From assembly GCF_042920265.1 (NCBI RefSeq), contig NZ_JBDQZI010000008.1, forward strand, positions 116,047 through 180,046: a DNA stretch of 64,000 bases, given 5' to 3'. The notes below the pieces were generated by a model, which saw nothing but the letters and a program-made list of their open reading frames with translations, had not been told where the DNA came from and did no database searches. Origin of the DNA: Lysinibacillus_B sp042920265. GTDB taxonomy: Bacteria > Bacillota > Bacilli > Bacillales_A > Planococcaceae. Position numbers and translations under genes: made by a program. Positions 43,254 to 50,444 of this stretch are shown here, piece by piece (within the stretch, counting starts at the first letter, position 1; the number at the start of each line of letters is the position of its first letter).

Positions 43254-43787
43254 ATGGCAAAAGATTGGCGTTATTCATGCTATCCATTTATGCGTGAAAA
43301 AAGTTGTCTAGTCGATTATGAAATTCGCACCGACTCGCTCACAACACGTATCGGAGACGCGATTGCTATATTAGAAGAATCGGAAAAAAATGCGGAAGTC
43401 ATAGCGATTTTACGACAAATTCAACCGTTAGCCTATCATGTAAATGGCTCTGTTCGAGGGAGAGTGGCTATTACAACAGAGGATTTAGCATGGCTAGATG
43501 GCATTTATGATGAATTTGTGGAAAGAGCAGGAGAAACGATTCAACAATTTGTGCTACCGCAAGGGCATTCAGGTGCAACAGCGTTACATATTTGCCGAAG
43601 CGAAGCAAAGAAATCTTACCGTGCACTGCATAAAGTGAGTGAAGAGCGCGAAGTCCAAGAGATATTATTTCAATTTTTAGGACTACTTGCCAATGTATTT
43701 TTTGTACTAGCTGTGGAAGTAAATACAATTCATGGTGTAGAAGAAATACCATTTAAATCAAAATCATATGGAAAAATTGAGGGATAA
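43254..43787 (+). CDS. Divergent PduO-type cobalamin adenosyltransferase-like protein
   Basis: 177 aa, mostly helical. The region LHICRSEAKKSYRALHKVSE (about 104-123) recalls the R-x-x-C-R-x-A-E-R segment of PduO-type adenosyltransferases, and QILFQFLGLLANVFFVLAVEVN-like sequence (about 137-158) fits their last helix. The N-terminal ATP loop T-G-D-x-G-x-T is absent; instead it starts YSCYPFMREKSCLVDYEIRT with two cysteines. So it may bind corrinoid without catalysis, or use a different ATP site. Position between nrdF and a BtuF-like gene under a B12 riboswitch supports a corrinoid role. Homology is by eye. Confidence 0.55.
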   Translation: MAKDWRYSCYPFMREKSCLVDYEIRTDSLTTRIGDAIAILEESEKNAEVIAILRQIQPLAYHVNGSVRGRVAITTEDLAWLDGIYDEFVERAGETIQQFVLPQGHSGATALHICRSEAKKSYRALHKVSEEREVQEILFQFLGLLANVFFVLAVEVNTIHGVEEIPFKSKSYGKIEG

Positions 43788-43790
43788 ACA

Positions 43791-44744
43791 ATGAAGTACA
43801 AAATGAAATACGTAGCCCCACTTGCAGCCGCGCTTTTATTAGCTGCTTGTGGCGCTAAAGAAGAAGGGTCGACATCAGGGGCAGCACCTGCACCAGAAAC
43901 AGAAGAAGCAGCTGAAGCTGGGCCATATACAGTTGTCGATGACCGAGGCAAGGAAGTGTCCTTTGAACAAGTACCTGAAACAATTGTTTCATTACAACCA
44001 AGTAACACTGAAATTTTATTTGCGCTTGGTGTAGGGGATAAAATCATCGGGGCAACAGACTACGATAATTATCCAGAAGCCGCTCAAGACATTGAGCGTG
44101 TATCGGATTCTTACACATTTAATGCTGAACGTATTATCGAAATGAATCCAGATGTAGTCATTGCGTATACAATTGGTGACGAAGCACAAGTGGAACAGCT
44201 AGAAGCAGCGGGTGTGAAAGTATTTGTGATTTCATCTGCCACATCGTTTGAGGATGTTTATGGTGATATTGAACAGCTTGGTGATGTTGTCGGGCAAGCC
44301 ACAGTGGCAGACGAAGTAGTAGAAGATATTAAAGTGAAAATTTCTGAAGTACAAGAAAAAACAGCGGATGTAGCAAAATCAAAAATTTACTTTGAAATTG
44401 CACCTTCTCCAGATATTTGGACAACAGGTAGCAAAACATTCCAACAAGAAATTTTGGACGCAGCCGGTGTAGAAAATATTTTTGCTGATCAGCAAAAAGA
44501 CTGGTTTAGCGTGTCAGCAGAAGATATCATTGCACGTAATCCTGAGCAAATTTTCACAACGGTCTACTACACAGAGGACCCAGTTGCTGAAATTAAAGCG
44601 CGCGCAAGCTGGGATCAAATCCAAGCGGTGCAAAACGACCTCGTATTCAAAATCGATGCAGATATAACGGGTCGCCCAGGTCCACGTATCGGGGAAGCAG
44701 TAGAGCTTGTGGCGAAAACGGCCTATCCTGAGTTATTTAAATAG
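43791..44744 (+). CDS. btuF: BtuF-like cobalamin ABC transporter substrate-binding lipoprotein
   Basis: 317 aa. A signal peptide ends in the lipobox LLLAACG with the lipid Cys near residue 20, followed by a low-complexity Ala/Glu/Ser/Pro linker. The mature part is a two-lobe class III binding protein: TIVSLQPSNTEILFALGVGDKIIGATDYDNYP (core SLQPSNTEILFALG, about 65-78) and PDVVIAYTIGDEAQVEQLEAAGVKVFV. Fe-siderophore binding is the alternative, but riboswitch control favours cobalamin. No permease genes follow; a terminator does. Confidence 0.82.
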   Translation: MKYKMKYVAPLAAALLLAACGAKEEGSTSGAAPAPETEEAAEAGPYTVVDDRGKEVSFEQVPETIVSLQPSNTEILFALGVGDKIIGATDYDNYPEAAQDIERVSDSYTFNAERIIEMNPDVVIAYTIGDEAQVEQLEAAGVKVFVISSATSFEDVYGDIEQLGDVVGQATVADEVVEDIKVKISEVQEKTADVAKSKIYFEIAPSPDIWTTGSKTFQQEILDAAGVENIFADQQKDWFSVSAEDIIARNPEQIFTTVYYTEDPVAEIKARASWDQIQAVQNDLVFKIDADITGRPGPRIGEAVELVAKTAYPELFK

Positions 44745-44812
44745 AGAGAAAGCACCTTGGATGGAAGTGACCTTGAAAAATTATACAGGTTATTTCATTA
44801 GATAACGTGCTT

Positions 44813-44850
44813 AAAATGAGTTCGGTATGGCACCGAGCTCATTTTTAATT
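44813..44850 (+). terminator. Intrinsic terminator of the nrd-btuF operon
   Basis: AAAATGAGTTCGGT at 44813-44826 pairs with ACCGAGCTCATTTT at 44832-44845 with one mismatch, followed by T-rich sequence. Confidence 0.85.
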
Positions 44851-44897
44851 TTACCTTTATCCATTTGGTTCGTCACCAAAAGTCATGGGTGACAAAA

Positions 44898-45110
44898 TCA
44901 GCAACCTATTTCCCATCGATAGTCAAAACCTTGTCTTTTGATGAATTTCATTTTATTGTTCGTGCCGTCCATAAAGCCATTCGATAGTAGCGAAAGAATA
45001 GTATCCAGTAACGCTTTTTCACGTGTTACCAATGTTTTCGCAATTTTAGAAACGGCACCATACAGATGAAATTGAAAGCACTTAAACCATGCTGTTGATT
45101 GTCGTCGCTT
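44898..45110 (-). pseudogene. ISL3-family transposase C-terminal remnant
   Basis: On the minus strand this reads about 70 codons including FQFHLYGAVSKIAKTLVTRE and SNGFMDGTNNKMKFIKRQGF. The latter is the near-invariant ISL3 motif (S-N-G-x-x-E-G-x-N-N-K-x-K-x-[IL]-K-R) with Asp in place of the catalytic-region Glu. Stops occur on both sides and no terminal repeats are visible, so it is a decayed fragment in the 660-bp spacer between btuF and the hydrolase. The remaining spacer (45,111-45,416) holds no recognisable gene. Confidence 0.7.
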
Positions 45111-45416
45111 TCAACACGTATTTCAGAGGATTCAATGCTTGATAAATATGTTTTGTATGCAAATCTTCTTGGTGCTACTGTGCCACAAATCAACGTTCTT
45201 GATCAGATGGAAAAGAAGATTTGAAAAAGATGGTAACGTTAATAGCGTTTTGATAAACTTGGAGTACAAAGTGAAAACTCCTCCCGTGGTTTGTCTATTC
45301 AACAATTACAATACTTGAGTTTTCGCTTTTCTTCTATAATTAAATGTAAAAATATTGAATTAATAGAAAATAAATATTCTTTTTTATGGTGGAGAACAAG
45401 AATATAGGTGATAAAT

Positions 45417-46379
45417 ATGAAAGGAGGATTTAAACGTATTGTGTTGATAATATTTACAGTTATTATTTCGTTTATTGTGTTGATTCTTTCTGTGAGCTTT
45501 ATTAAGCATAAAATACAACTGTCAAAAGAAGAAGAACTATTTGTTCCGACTGGGCAACTTGTAGAAGTTAATGGTCATCAAATGCACGTTTATATAGAAG
45601 GAAAAGGAGAAGAAACGCTTGTTTTTATGTCTGGTGGTGGCACGAGTTCACCTGCATTAGATTTTAAATCACTTTATTCCTTGTTAAGCAATCAATATAA
45701 AATTGTTGTTATTGAAAAGGCAGGCTATGGATTTAGCGAAGTGACAGATACTGATCGTGACATTGATACAATTCTAGCTGAAACAAAAGAAGCTCTTTTT
45801 AAATTAGGAGTTGAAGGCCCATATATTTTATTTCCTCATTCTATGTCTGGCATTGAAGCTTTGAAATGGGCGCAAGACTACCCTGATGAAATAAAAGCTA
45901 TCATTGGATTAGATATGGCTGTTCCAACTGCATATGAAGATTTAGATATCAATATGTTCCTCGTTCGATTAGGTGCTTTAGCTGCAAATATTGGTTTAAC
46001 CAGGTGGATTCCAAATCTATCAGAAAGTGCCGCAATAAAATATGGAAATTTAACAGATAAAGAGAAAAAGTTGTATAAAGTAATTTTTTATCGAAGAACA
46101 TTGACTCAGGATATGATCAATGAAATAAATAATATAAAAGCAAATGCACAAAAAGTCAAAAAAGTTGGAATGCCGAACATTCCTATACTTTTGTTTTCAT
46201 CCAATGGTCAGGGAACAGGCTTTGATAATAAAACGTGGAATGGAATTCAACATGATTTTATTAGTATGATTTCTAATGGGAAATTAATTAAGTTAGATTC
46301 ATCTCACTATGTTCATAGTATTGACTATGAGCGAATAGCTGAGGAATCAGAAGAGTTTATAGAAAGTTTAAATCGTTAA
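45417..46379 (+). CDS. Membrane-anchored alpha/beta hydrolase
   Basis: 320 aa. An N-terminal membrane segment (about 5-27, IVLIIFTVIISFIVLILSVS) precedes an alpha/beta hydrolase fold. VFMSGGGTSSPALDF forms the oxyanion region, LFPHSMSGIEALKW (about 137-150) is the nucleophile elbow with Ser in H-S-M-S-G, and DSSHYVHSID near the end supplies the His. The catalytic domain is probably outside the cell. ATG at 45417 follows AGGTGATAAAT; a GTG at 45408 is the alternative. Substrate unknown. Confidence 0.78.
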   Translation: MKGGFKRIVLIIFTVIISFIVLILSVSFIKHKIQLSKEEELFVPTGQLVEVNGHQMHVYIEGKGEETLVFMSGGGTSSPALDFKSLYSLLSNQYKIVVIEKAGYGFSEVTDTDRDIDTILAETKEALFKLGVEGPYILFPHSMSGIEALKWAQDYPDEIKAIIGLDMAVPTAYEDLDINMFLVRLGALAANIGLTRWIPNLSESAAIKYGNLTDKEKKLYKVIFYRRTLTQDMINEINNIKANAQKVKKVGMPNIPILLFSSNGQGTGFDNKTWNGIQHDFISMISNGKLIKLDSSHYVHSIDYERIAEESEEFIESLNR

Positions 46380-46650
46380 TATAAGCGAATATTTAACTCT
46401 TATGCATACCTTTTTTTCTTAGTTGTACTAACGGTGCGGTTTAAGAAGAAGTGTTTAAACAATGTTGTCAGCGTTACACTTATTGGCTTTGAAATTCAGA
46501 TGAGTAGAATAAAAGGAAAATAAAACTTTAGTTAAAACCATTCACTAGAAAGACAGAAAAATGTAGTACGTGGATTAAATTCGTCGGATCAATATAATGC
46601 GAAAGAAATTGCAATGTTAATGGAAGAACATATAGAAAGGGAAGATAGGT

Positions 46651-47091
46651 ATGGAGATTGAACAATTGACGGAAAATCGTTTAGAAGAAACAAGCAAGTT
46701 GCTCGATGAATATCGCCAGTTTTATGAACAACCAAGTGATGTAGCAGCGGCGAAGTATTTTTTACAACAGCGCTTGGTAAACAAAGATTCTATAGTATTT
46801 ATTGCAATAATTGAACATGTGACGGTTGGATTTGTCCAGCTTTATCCTACGTTTTCTACAGTTGGGCTAAAGCGAGCGTATATTTTAAATGATTTATACG
46901 TAAGTCCAATTGCTCGGCAAAAAGGCGTAGCACAAGCGCTCATTGAACGATGCTTTACTTTTTGTGAGGCGCAAAATGCACGTTATATTACATTAGAAAC
47001 ATCACTCTCCAATGTACATGCGCAAAAAATTTATGAAAAAGTCGGAATGCATATAGAAGATAGCGTCTTACATTATATTAAATATTGGTAG
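46651..47091 (+). CDS. GNAT-family N-acetyltransferase
   Basis: 146 aa. The acetyl-CoA loop is LNDLYVSPIARQKGVAQALIERC (core SPIARQKGVAQAL, about 86-98), followed by ITLETSLSNVHAQKIYEKVGM (about 111-131), the classic GNAT C-terminal helix-strand. Substrate unknown. ATG preceded by GAAAGGGAAG. It stands alone, 270 bp after the hydrolase; that spacer shows nothing identifiable. Confidence 0.82.
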   Translation: MEIEQLTENRLEETSKLLDEYRQFYEQPSDVAAAKYFLQQRLVNKDSIVFIAIIEHVTVGFVQLYPTFSTVGLKRAYILNDLYVSPIARQKGVAQALIERCFTFCEAQNARYITLETSLSNVHAQKIYEKVGMHIEDSVLHYIKYW

Positions 47092-47197
47092 GGGAATTTA
47101 TAACTTAACCGCATAGAAACTCGGACAGTAGCGTATAATCAGAAAAGTCAAACTATTACAAAAAATCTAGGCTTCCAAAAGAAGATTATAAAAAACT

Positions 47198-47227
47198 TTG
47201 ACTAGCGAAAAATCGCTATGCTATAGT
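47198..47227 (+). promoter_or_regulatory. Promoter of the ABC-F attenuator leader
   Basis: TTGACT at 47198-47203, 18-bp spacer, TATAGT at 47222-47227. The predicted start lies about 30 bases before the leader-peptide ATG. Confidence 0.75.
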
Positions 47228-47262
47228 GAAACTAACAAACATGAAGGGAAGATGGGTGGCCG

Positions 47263-47274
47263 ATGTTAAACTAA
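47263..47274 (+). CDS. Three-codon leader peptide MLN
   Basis: ATG TTA AAC TAA, preceded by GGGTGG eight bases earlier. Its stop codon overlaps the first arm (47271-47281) of the leader structure, so a drug-stalled ribosome would mask that arm. Very short upstream frames of this kind are known in leaders of antibiotic-resistance ABC-F genes of Firmicutes. Confidence 0.65.
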   Translation: MLN

Positions 47275-47450
47275 TCTTATTTTTTGGACCAAATCGAACA
47301 GTCGATTCAACAAACAATAGGATTAGTCTGCCCATTTCCATAAATAACGTAGCTTATCTTTAAAGGGATAAGTGTATTTGTGTATGCTGTAGATTAATCC
47401 TTCCAATTCAATTTGGGAGGATTTTTTTGTTCCTCCCAAGCTTAGGAGGG
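47271..47450 (+). promoter_or_regulatory. Ribosome-mediated transcription attenuator of the ABC-F gene
   Basis: Four arms: arm 1 CTAATCTTATT (47271-47281); arm 2 AATAGGATTAG (47316-47326), complementary to arm 1 at 10 of 11 positions; arm 3 AGATTAATCCT (47391-47401), complementary to AGGATTAGTCT (47319-47329) with one mismatch; arm 4 GGGAGGATT (47415-47423), pairing with AATCCTTCC (47396-47404) to form a terminator followed by TTTTTG. Arm 2-arm 3 pairing would prevent the terminator. A second hairpin, CCTCC (47432-47436) with GGAGG (47445-47449), could hide the ribosome site. Confidence 0.82.
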
Positions 47451-47456
47451 GTTTAT

Positions 47457-49061
47457 GTGAAAGAATTATTAAAGCTGAACAATGTCATGATTTCGATTCA
47501 AGAGCAAATGCTTCTGAAAGAAATCACGTTAACGATTAAAGAAAAAGAAGTAATCGGTATTATTGGAAAAAATGGAGTGGGGAAATCGACACTGCTAGAG
47601 GTCATTGCTCAAAATAGAAAACCATCAAACGGAACGATACAACATCTACAACCAATCGAAATTGCTTATGTCAAGCAGGAGGTAGCACACTTTTTACCTG
47701 AACAAATAAAGCCGCTATGGTCGATTCCGAAAGCTCCTTATGAGGATTTAAGTGGTGGGGAGAAGTTAAAGCTACGATTAATGCAAGGGTTTCAAGCAAA
47801 TGCACATATTTTATTATTAGATGAGCCTACGAATCATTTAGATGCCCAGTCGTTACCGCTACTCATAGAAGAAATCAAAAATTATCAAGGTGCTGTCGTG
47901 ATTGTCTCCCATGATCGTTACTTTTTAGACGAAGTGGCGACAACGATTTGGGCCATTGAAGATGAGCGAATAACGCCGTATCAAGGGAACTATACGACCT
48001 ATCAAAAGCAGCGAAATGAACAGCGGAAGGCACAGCAACATCAATATGAAGTGCAGCAAAGGGAAATGGAACGCGTTGAGCAACAACTAGCTAATTTAGC
48101 CTCTTGGTCAGAAAAAGCACATCGGCAATCAACGAAGCAGGAAGGTTTCAAAGAGTTTTATCGTGTCAAGGCAAAGCGGATGGATGCGCAAGTAAAGTCC
48201 AAACGTAAACGGTTAGAAAAAGAGCTTGACAAGCATCAAGTAGAGGCAGTGAAAGAGGAATATGCGGTTGATTTTTCCATTCCTCAGAGCAGAAAGCGCG
48301 GAAAGCGATTAATGGAGCTAAAAAATGTTAGCAAAAGCTATAGCAACTATCACTTATTCAAGCACGTGAATGGAACGATGCTTACAGGTGATAAAATTGC
48401 GCTCGTTGGTCCAAACGGAGCAGGGAAAACGACATTACTCAATATACTAATGGGGCTTGAATCGGCTGAAGGCGAGATTTGGCTTTCACCAACAGCACAA
48501 ATCGGTTATTTAACACAAAATGTATTTGATTTGCCACTAGATCAAACGCCGGAGCAGTTTTTCTATCAACCGACATTTGAAGGGCGTGGAAAAGTACAAC
48601 ATTTAATGAAACACCTTGGCTTTACGAGTGTACAGTGGGCACAGCCTTTTGACAGTATGAGCATGGGGGAGCGTGTGAAATGTAAACTGATGCAATACAT
48701 TTTAGAGCAAAAAGATTTGCTTATACTTGATGAACCGACAAACCATTTAGACTTGCCATCACGTGAGCAACTTGAAAAAATATTACGTGATTATACTGGT
48801 TCATTGCTTGTTGTCTCACATGACCGCTATTTTATCGAAAAAATAACGAATAAAACGTGGGAAATAAAAAACGGTCAAATTCAAGCGCCAACAGTAGTCC
48901 AAAAGACAGATGCAAATGAAGCAAGGCGGCTGCAGCTATTAAACGAACAGCAAGAGATACTAGGAAAATTATCGTTTATGAAGACGAGTCATTCGGAATA
49001 TGCCCAGTTAGATCAGCGTTTTAATGAAATCGTAAATGAGTTAAAGAAAATAAAAGAGTAA
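47457..49061 (+). CDS. ABC-F ribosome-protection ATPase (VmlR/Vga-like)
   Basis: 534 aa. Two ABC modules without membrane domains: the first with IIGKNGVGKSTLLEV, LSGGEKLKLRL and LLLDEPTNHLDA; the second with LVGPNGAGKTTLLN, MSMGERVKCKLM and LILDEPTNHLD. The Gln/Glu-rich linker (about 185-285) is the antibiotic-resistance domain of ABC-F proteins, which displace lincosamides, streptogramin A or pleuromutilins from the ribosome. GTG at 47457, seven bases after GGAGG, is the start. The attenuator upstream supports a drug-inducible resistance role. A terminator follows. Confidence 0.88.
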   Translation: MKELLKLNNVMISIQEQMLLKEITLTIKEKEVIGIIGKNGVGKSTLLEVIAQNRKPSNGTIQHLQPIEIAYVKQEVAHFLPEQIKPLWSIPKAPYEDLSGGEKLKLRLMQGFQANAHILLLDEPTNHLDAQSLPLLIEEIKNYQGAVVIVSHDRYFLDEVATTIWAIEDERITPYQGNYTTYQKQRNEQRKAQQHQYEVQQREMERVEQQLANLASWSEKAHRQSTKQEGFKEFYRVKAKRMDAQVKSKRKRLEKELDKHQVEAVKEEYAVDFSIPQSRKRGKRLMELKNVSKSYSNYHLFKHVNGTMLTGDKIALVGPNGAGKTTLLNILMGLESAEGEIWLSPTAQIGYLTQNVFDLPLDQTPEQFFYQPTFEGRGKVQHLMKHLGFTSVQWAQPFDSMSMGERVKCKLMQYILEQKDLLILDEPTNHLDLPSREQLEKILRDYTGSLLVVSHDRYFIEKITNKTWEIKNGQIQAPTVVQKTDANEARRLQLLNEQQEILGKLSFMKTSHSEYAQLDQRFNEIVNELKKIKE

Positions 49062-49062
49062 G

Positions 49063-49099
49063 ATAGTAGAAGTGGCAATTGCTACTTCTACTATTTTAG
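49063..49099 (+). terminator. Intrinsic terminator of the ABC-F gene
   Basis: ATAGTAGAAGT at 49063-49073 pairs with ACTTCTACTAT at 49084-49094, followed by TTTAG. Confidence 0.82.
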
Positions 49100-49120
49100 T
49101 TAACTATAATAAAAAAAGAG

Positions 49121-49149
49121 TTGACATAAAAACGTATATTCTTTAATAT
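49121..49149 (+). promoter_or_regulatory. bioY promoter
   Basis: Perfect TTGACA at 49121-49126, 17-bp spacer, TAATAT at 49144-49149. Confidence 0.8.
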
Positions 49150-49151
49150 TT

Positions 49152-49183
49152 TTGTTAACATAAAAATTTTTAAGGTTAACTTA
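49152..49183. promoter_or_regulatory. BirA operator
   Basis: TTGTTAAC at 49152-49159, 15-bp spacer, GTTAACTTA at 49175-49183: the Bacillus BirA site pattern. It begins two bases after the -10 box, covering the transcription start, so biotin-bound BirA would repress bioY. Confidence 0.85.
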
Positions 49184-49275
49184 TAAATTCTATGCGATAT
49201 AGGTGATTTTTTAGTCATTATATGATTCTTTTTTCTGCCTATATACGATTTCATTAATTGATAGGAGTGTCTTTT

Positions 49276-49869
49276 GTGGAAACAGTATCAAAACCTTTAC
49301 CAAAGTGGCGCGTCGTTGATTTAGTGCATAGCGGATTATTTGCGACGCTAATGATGATCGGTGCCAATATTACAGCATTTGCGCCGTTTTTAGTAATCGG
49401 TGGTGTACCGATTACACTACAAACATTTTTTGCGATTCTCGCGGGTCTTGTGCTTGGTAGCAGAAAAGGGGCTATTGCTTGTACAGTTTATATGTTGGTT
49501 GGTCTTGCAGGTGCGCCAGTCTTTGCAAAATTTAGTGGCGGCTTCTCATCTGTTCTATTGCCAACATTCGGATTTATCGTAACATTTATTTTAAGTGCAT
49601 TTATAGCGGGCTGGATTGTGGAGCGTTTCCAAACGTTTACGTCTTATGTTGTTGCAGCTTTACTAGCAATGGCTGTAAACTATGTAGTTGGGACAAACTG
49701 GATGTACTATGCTTATACATTATGGGCGGGGGCACCAGAAGGGTTCTCATACAAAATGGCTTGGGCTTGGATGATTCCGCCAATGCCAAAAGATATCGTT
49801 TTAGCCATTTTTGCAGGTTTCTTCGCTTATCGTATTCAGAAAACATTGAAATTTATTCCGATTAAATAG
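49276..49869 (+). CDS. bioY: Biotin transporter BioY
   Basis: 197 aa, six hydrophobic segments. FLVIGGVPITLQTFFAILAGLVLGSRKGA (core GGVPITLQTFFAILAG about 37-52) and YMLVGLAGAPVFAKFSGG (about 75-92) are BioY hallmarks. It is the substrate-binding (S) component of biotin ECF transporters or works alone. GTG at 49276, nine bases after AGGAG, is preferred to the TTG at 49258. A consensus promoter overlapped by a BirA operator lies upstream. Confidence 0.92.
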   Translation: METVSKPLPKWRVVDLVHSGLFATLMMIGANITAFAPFLVIGGVPITLQTFFAILAGLVLGSRKGAIACTVYMLVGLAGAPVFAKFSGGFSSVLLPTFGFIVTFILSAFIAGWIVERFQTFTSYVVAALLAMAVNYVVGTNWMYYAYTLWAGAPEGFSYKMAWAWMIPPMPKDIVLAIFAGFFAYRIQKTLKFIPIK

Positions 49870-49877
49870 AAATAGAG

Positions 49878-49917
49878 AAATCCAGTTACTTGTTCTGTAA
49901 GGTACTGGATTTTATTA
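49878..49917 (+). terminator. Intrinsic terminator after bioY
   Basis: AAATCCAGT at 49878-49886 pairs with ACTGGATTT at 49904-49912, then TATTATTTTT. Confidence 0.75.
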
Positions 49918-50107
49918 TTTTTACAAAATGGGTATTGCTCATTAACGTGCTTTCGTTCGAGAGTTTTTCTTTTTTATGTAGAATATCTCTATAGAAAGAA
50001 TATTCTGAAATAATATTATATTGCATAACTCCTTCCTTCCTGTTAAGATAGTAACTATCTTGAAATAACATCACCTTGTCAAGAACAAGGCATATACAAC
50101 GCGTTGA

Positions 50108-50235
50108 ATGCTATGGATCACACTATAGCAGGAGCATTTTCTGGAGAGAACGCATAAAGCGTCGCCGAAGGGTTCACTATCTCAGGCAAAAGGACAGAAG
50201 GGTAATAAAGATCAGCTATTTTTAGCTGAATGGTT
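50108..50235 (+). promoter_or_regulatory. Glycine riboswitch (single aptamer with flanking hairpins)
   Basis: Aptamer at about 50137-50201: TCTGGAGAGAACGC, GCGTCGCCGAAGGGTTC and CTCAGGCAAAAGGACAGAAGG, with P1 formed by TTCTG and CAGAA. Upstream, ATGCT/AGCAT (50108-50137) makes a hairpin; downstream, TCAGCTA-TTTT-TAGCTGA (50212-50229) is another. Only one aptamer is seen, so it is likely a singlet with a ghost partner. The gene it serves encodes a glycine-type permease. Confidence 0.88.
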
Positions 50236-50324
50236 TACATGTTACACGTAAATTTGACGATTTTTTGTCAATGTCGATTTATAGCTTTAACATGTCGAAT
50301 TTTTTTGTTATTCTTACGTTTAAT

Positions 50325-50357
50325 GAGACTAGTGCTATTTGCCACTAGTCTCTTTTG
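50325..50357 (+). terminator. Glycine riboswitch expression-platform terminator
   Basis: GAGACTAGTG at 50325-50334 pairs with CACTAGTCTC at 50343-50352, followed by TTTTG. Located between the aptamer and cycA. Confidence 0.82.
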
Positions 50358-50444
50358 TATTTTATAGCAAATATAAGTCTATAAAATTGTCGTAAGTGAA
50401 CTCGCGAATATGTTGTTTCAAAAGTACAACTTGGGGGAATCAGC

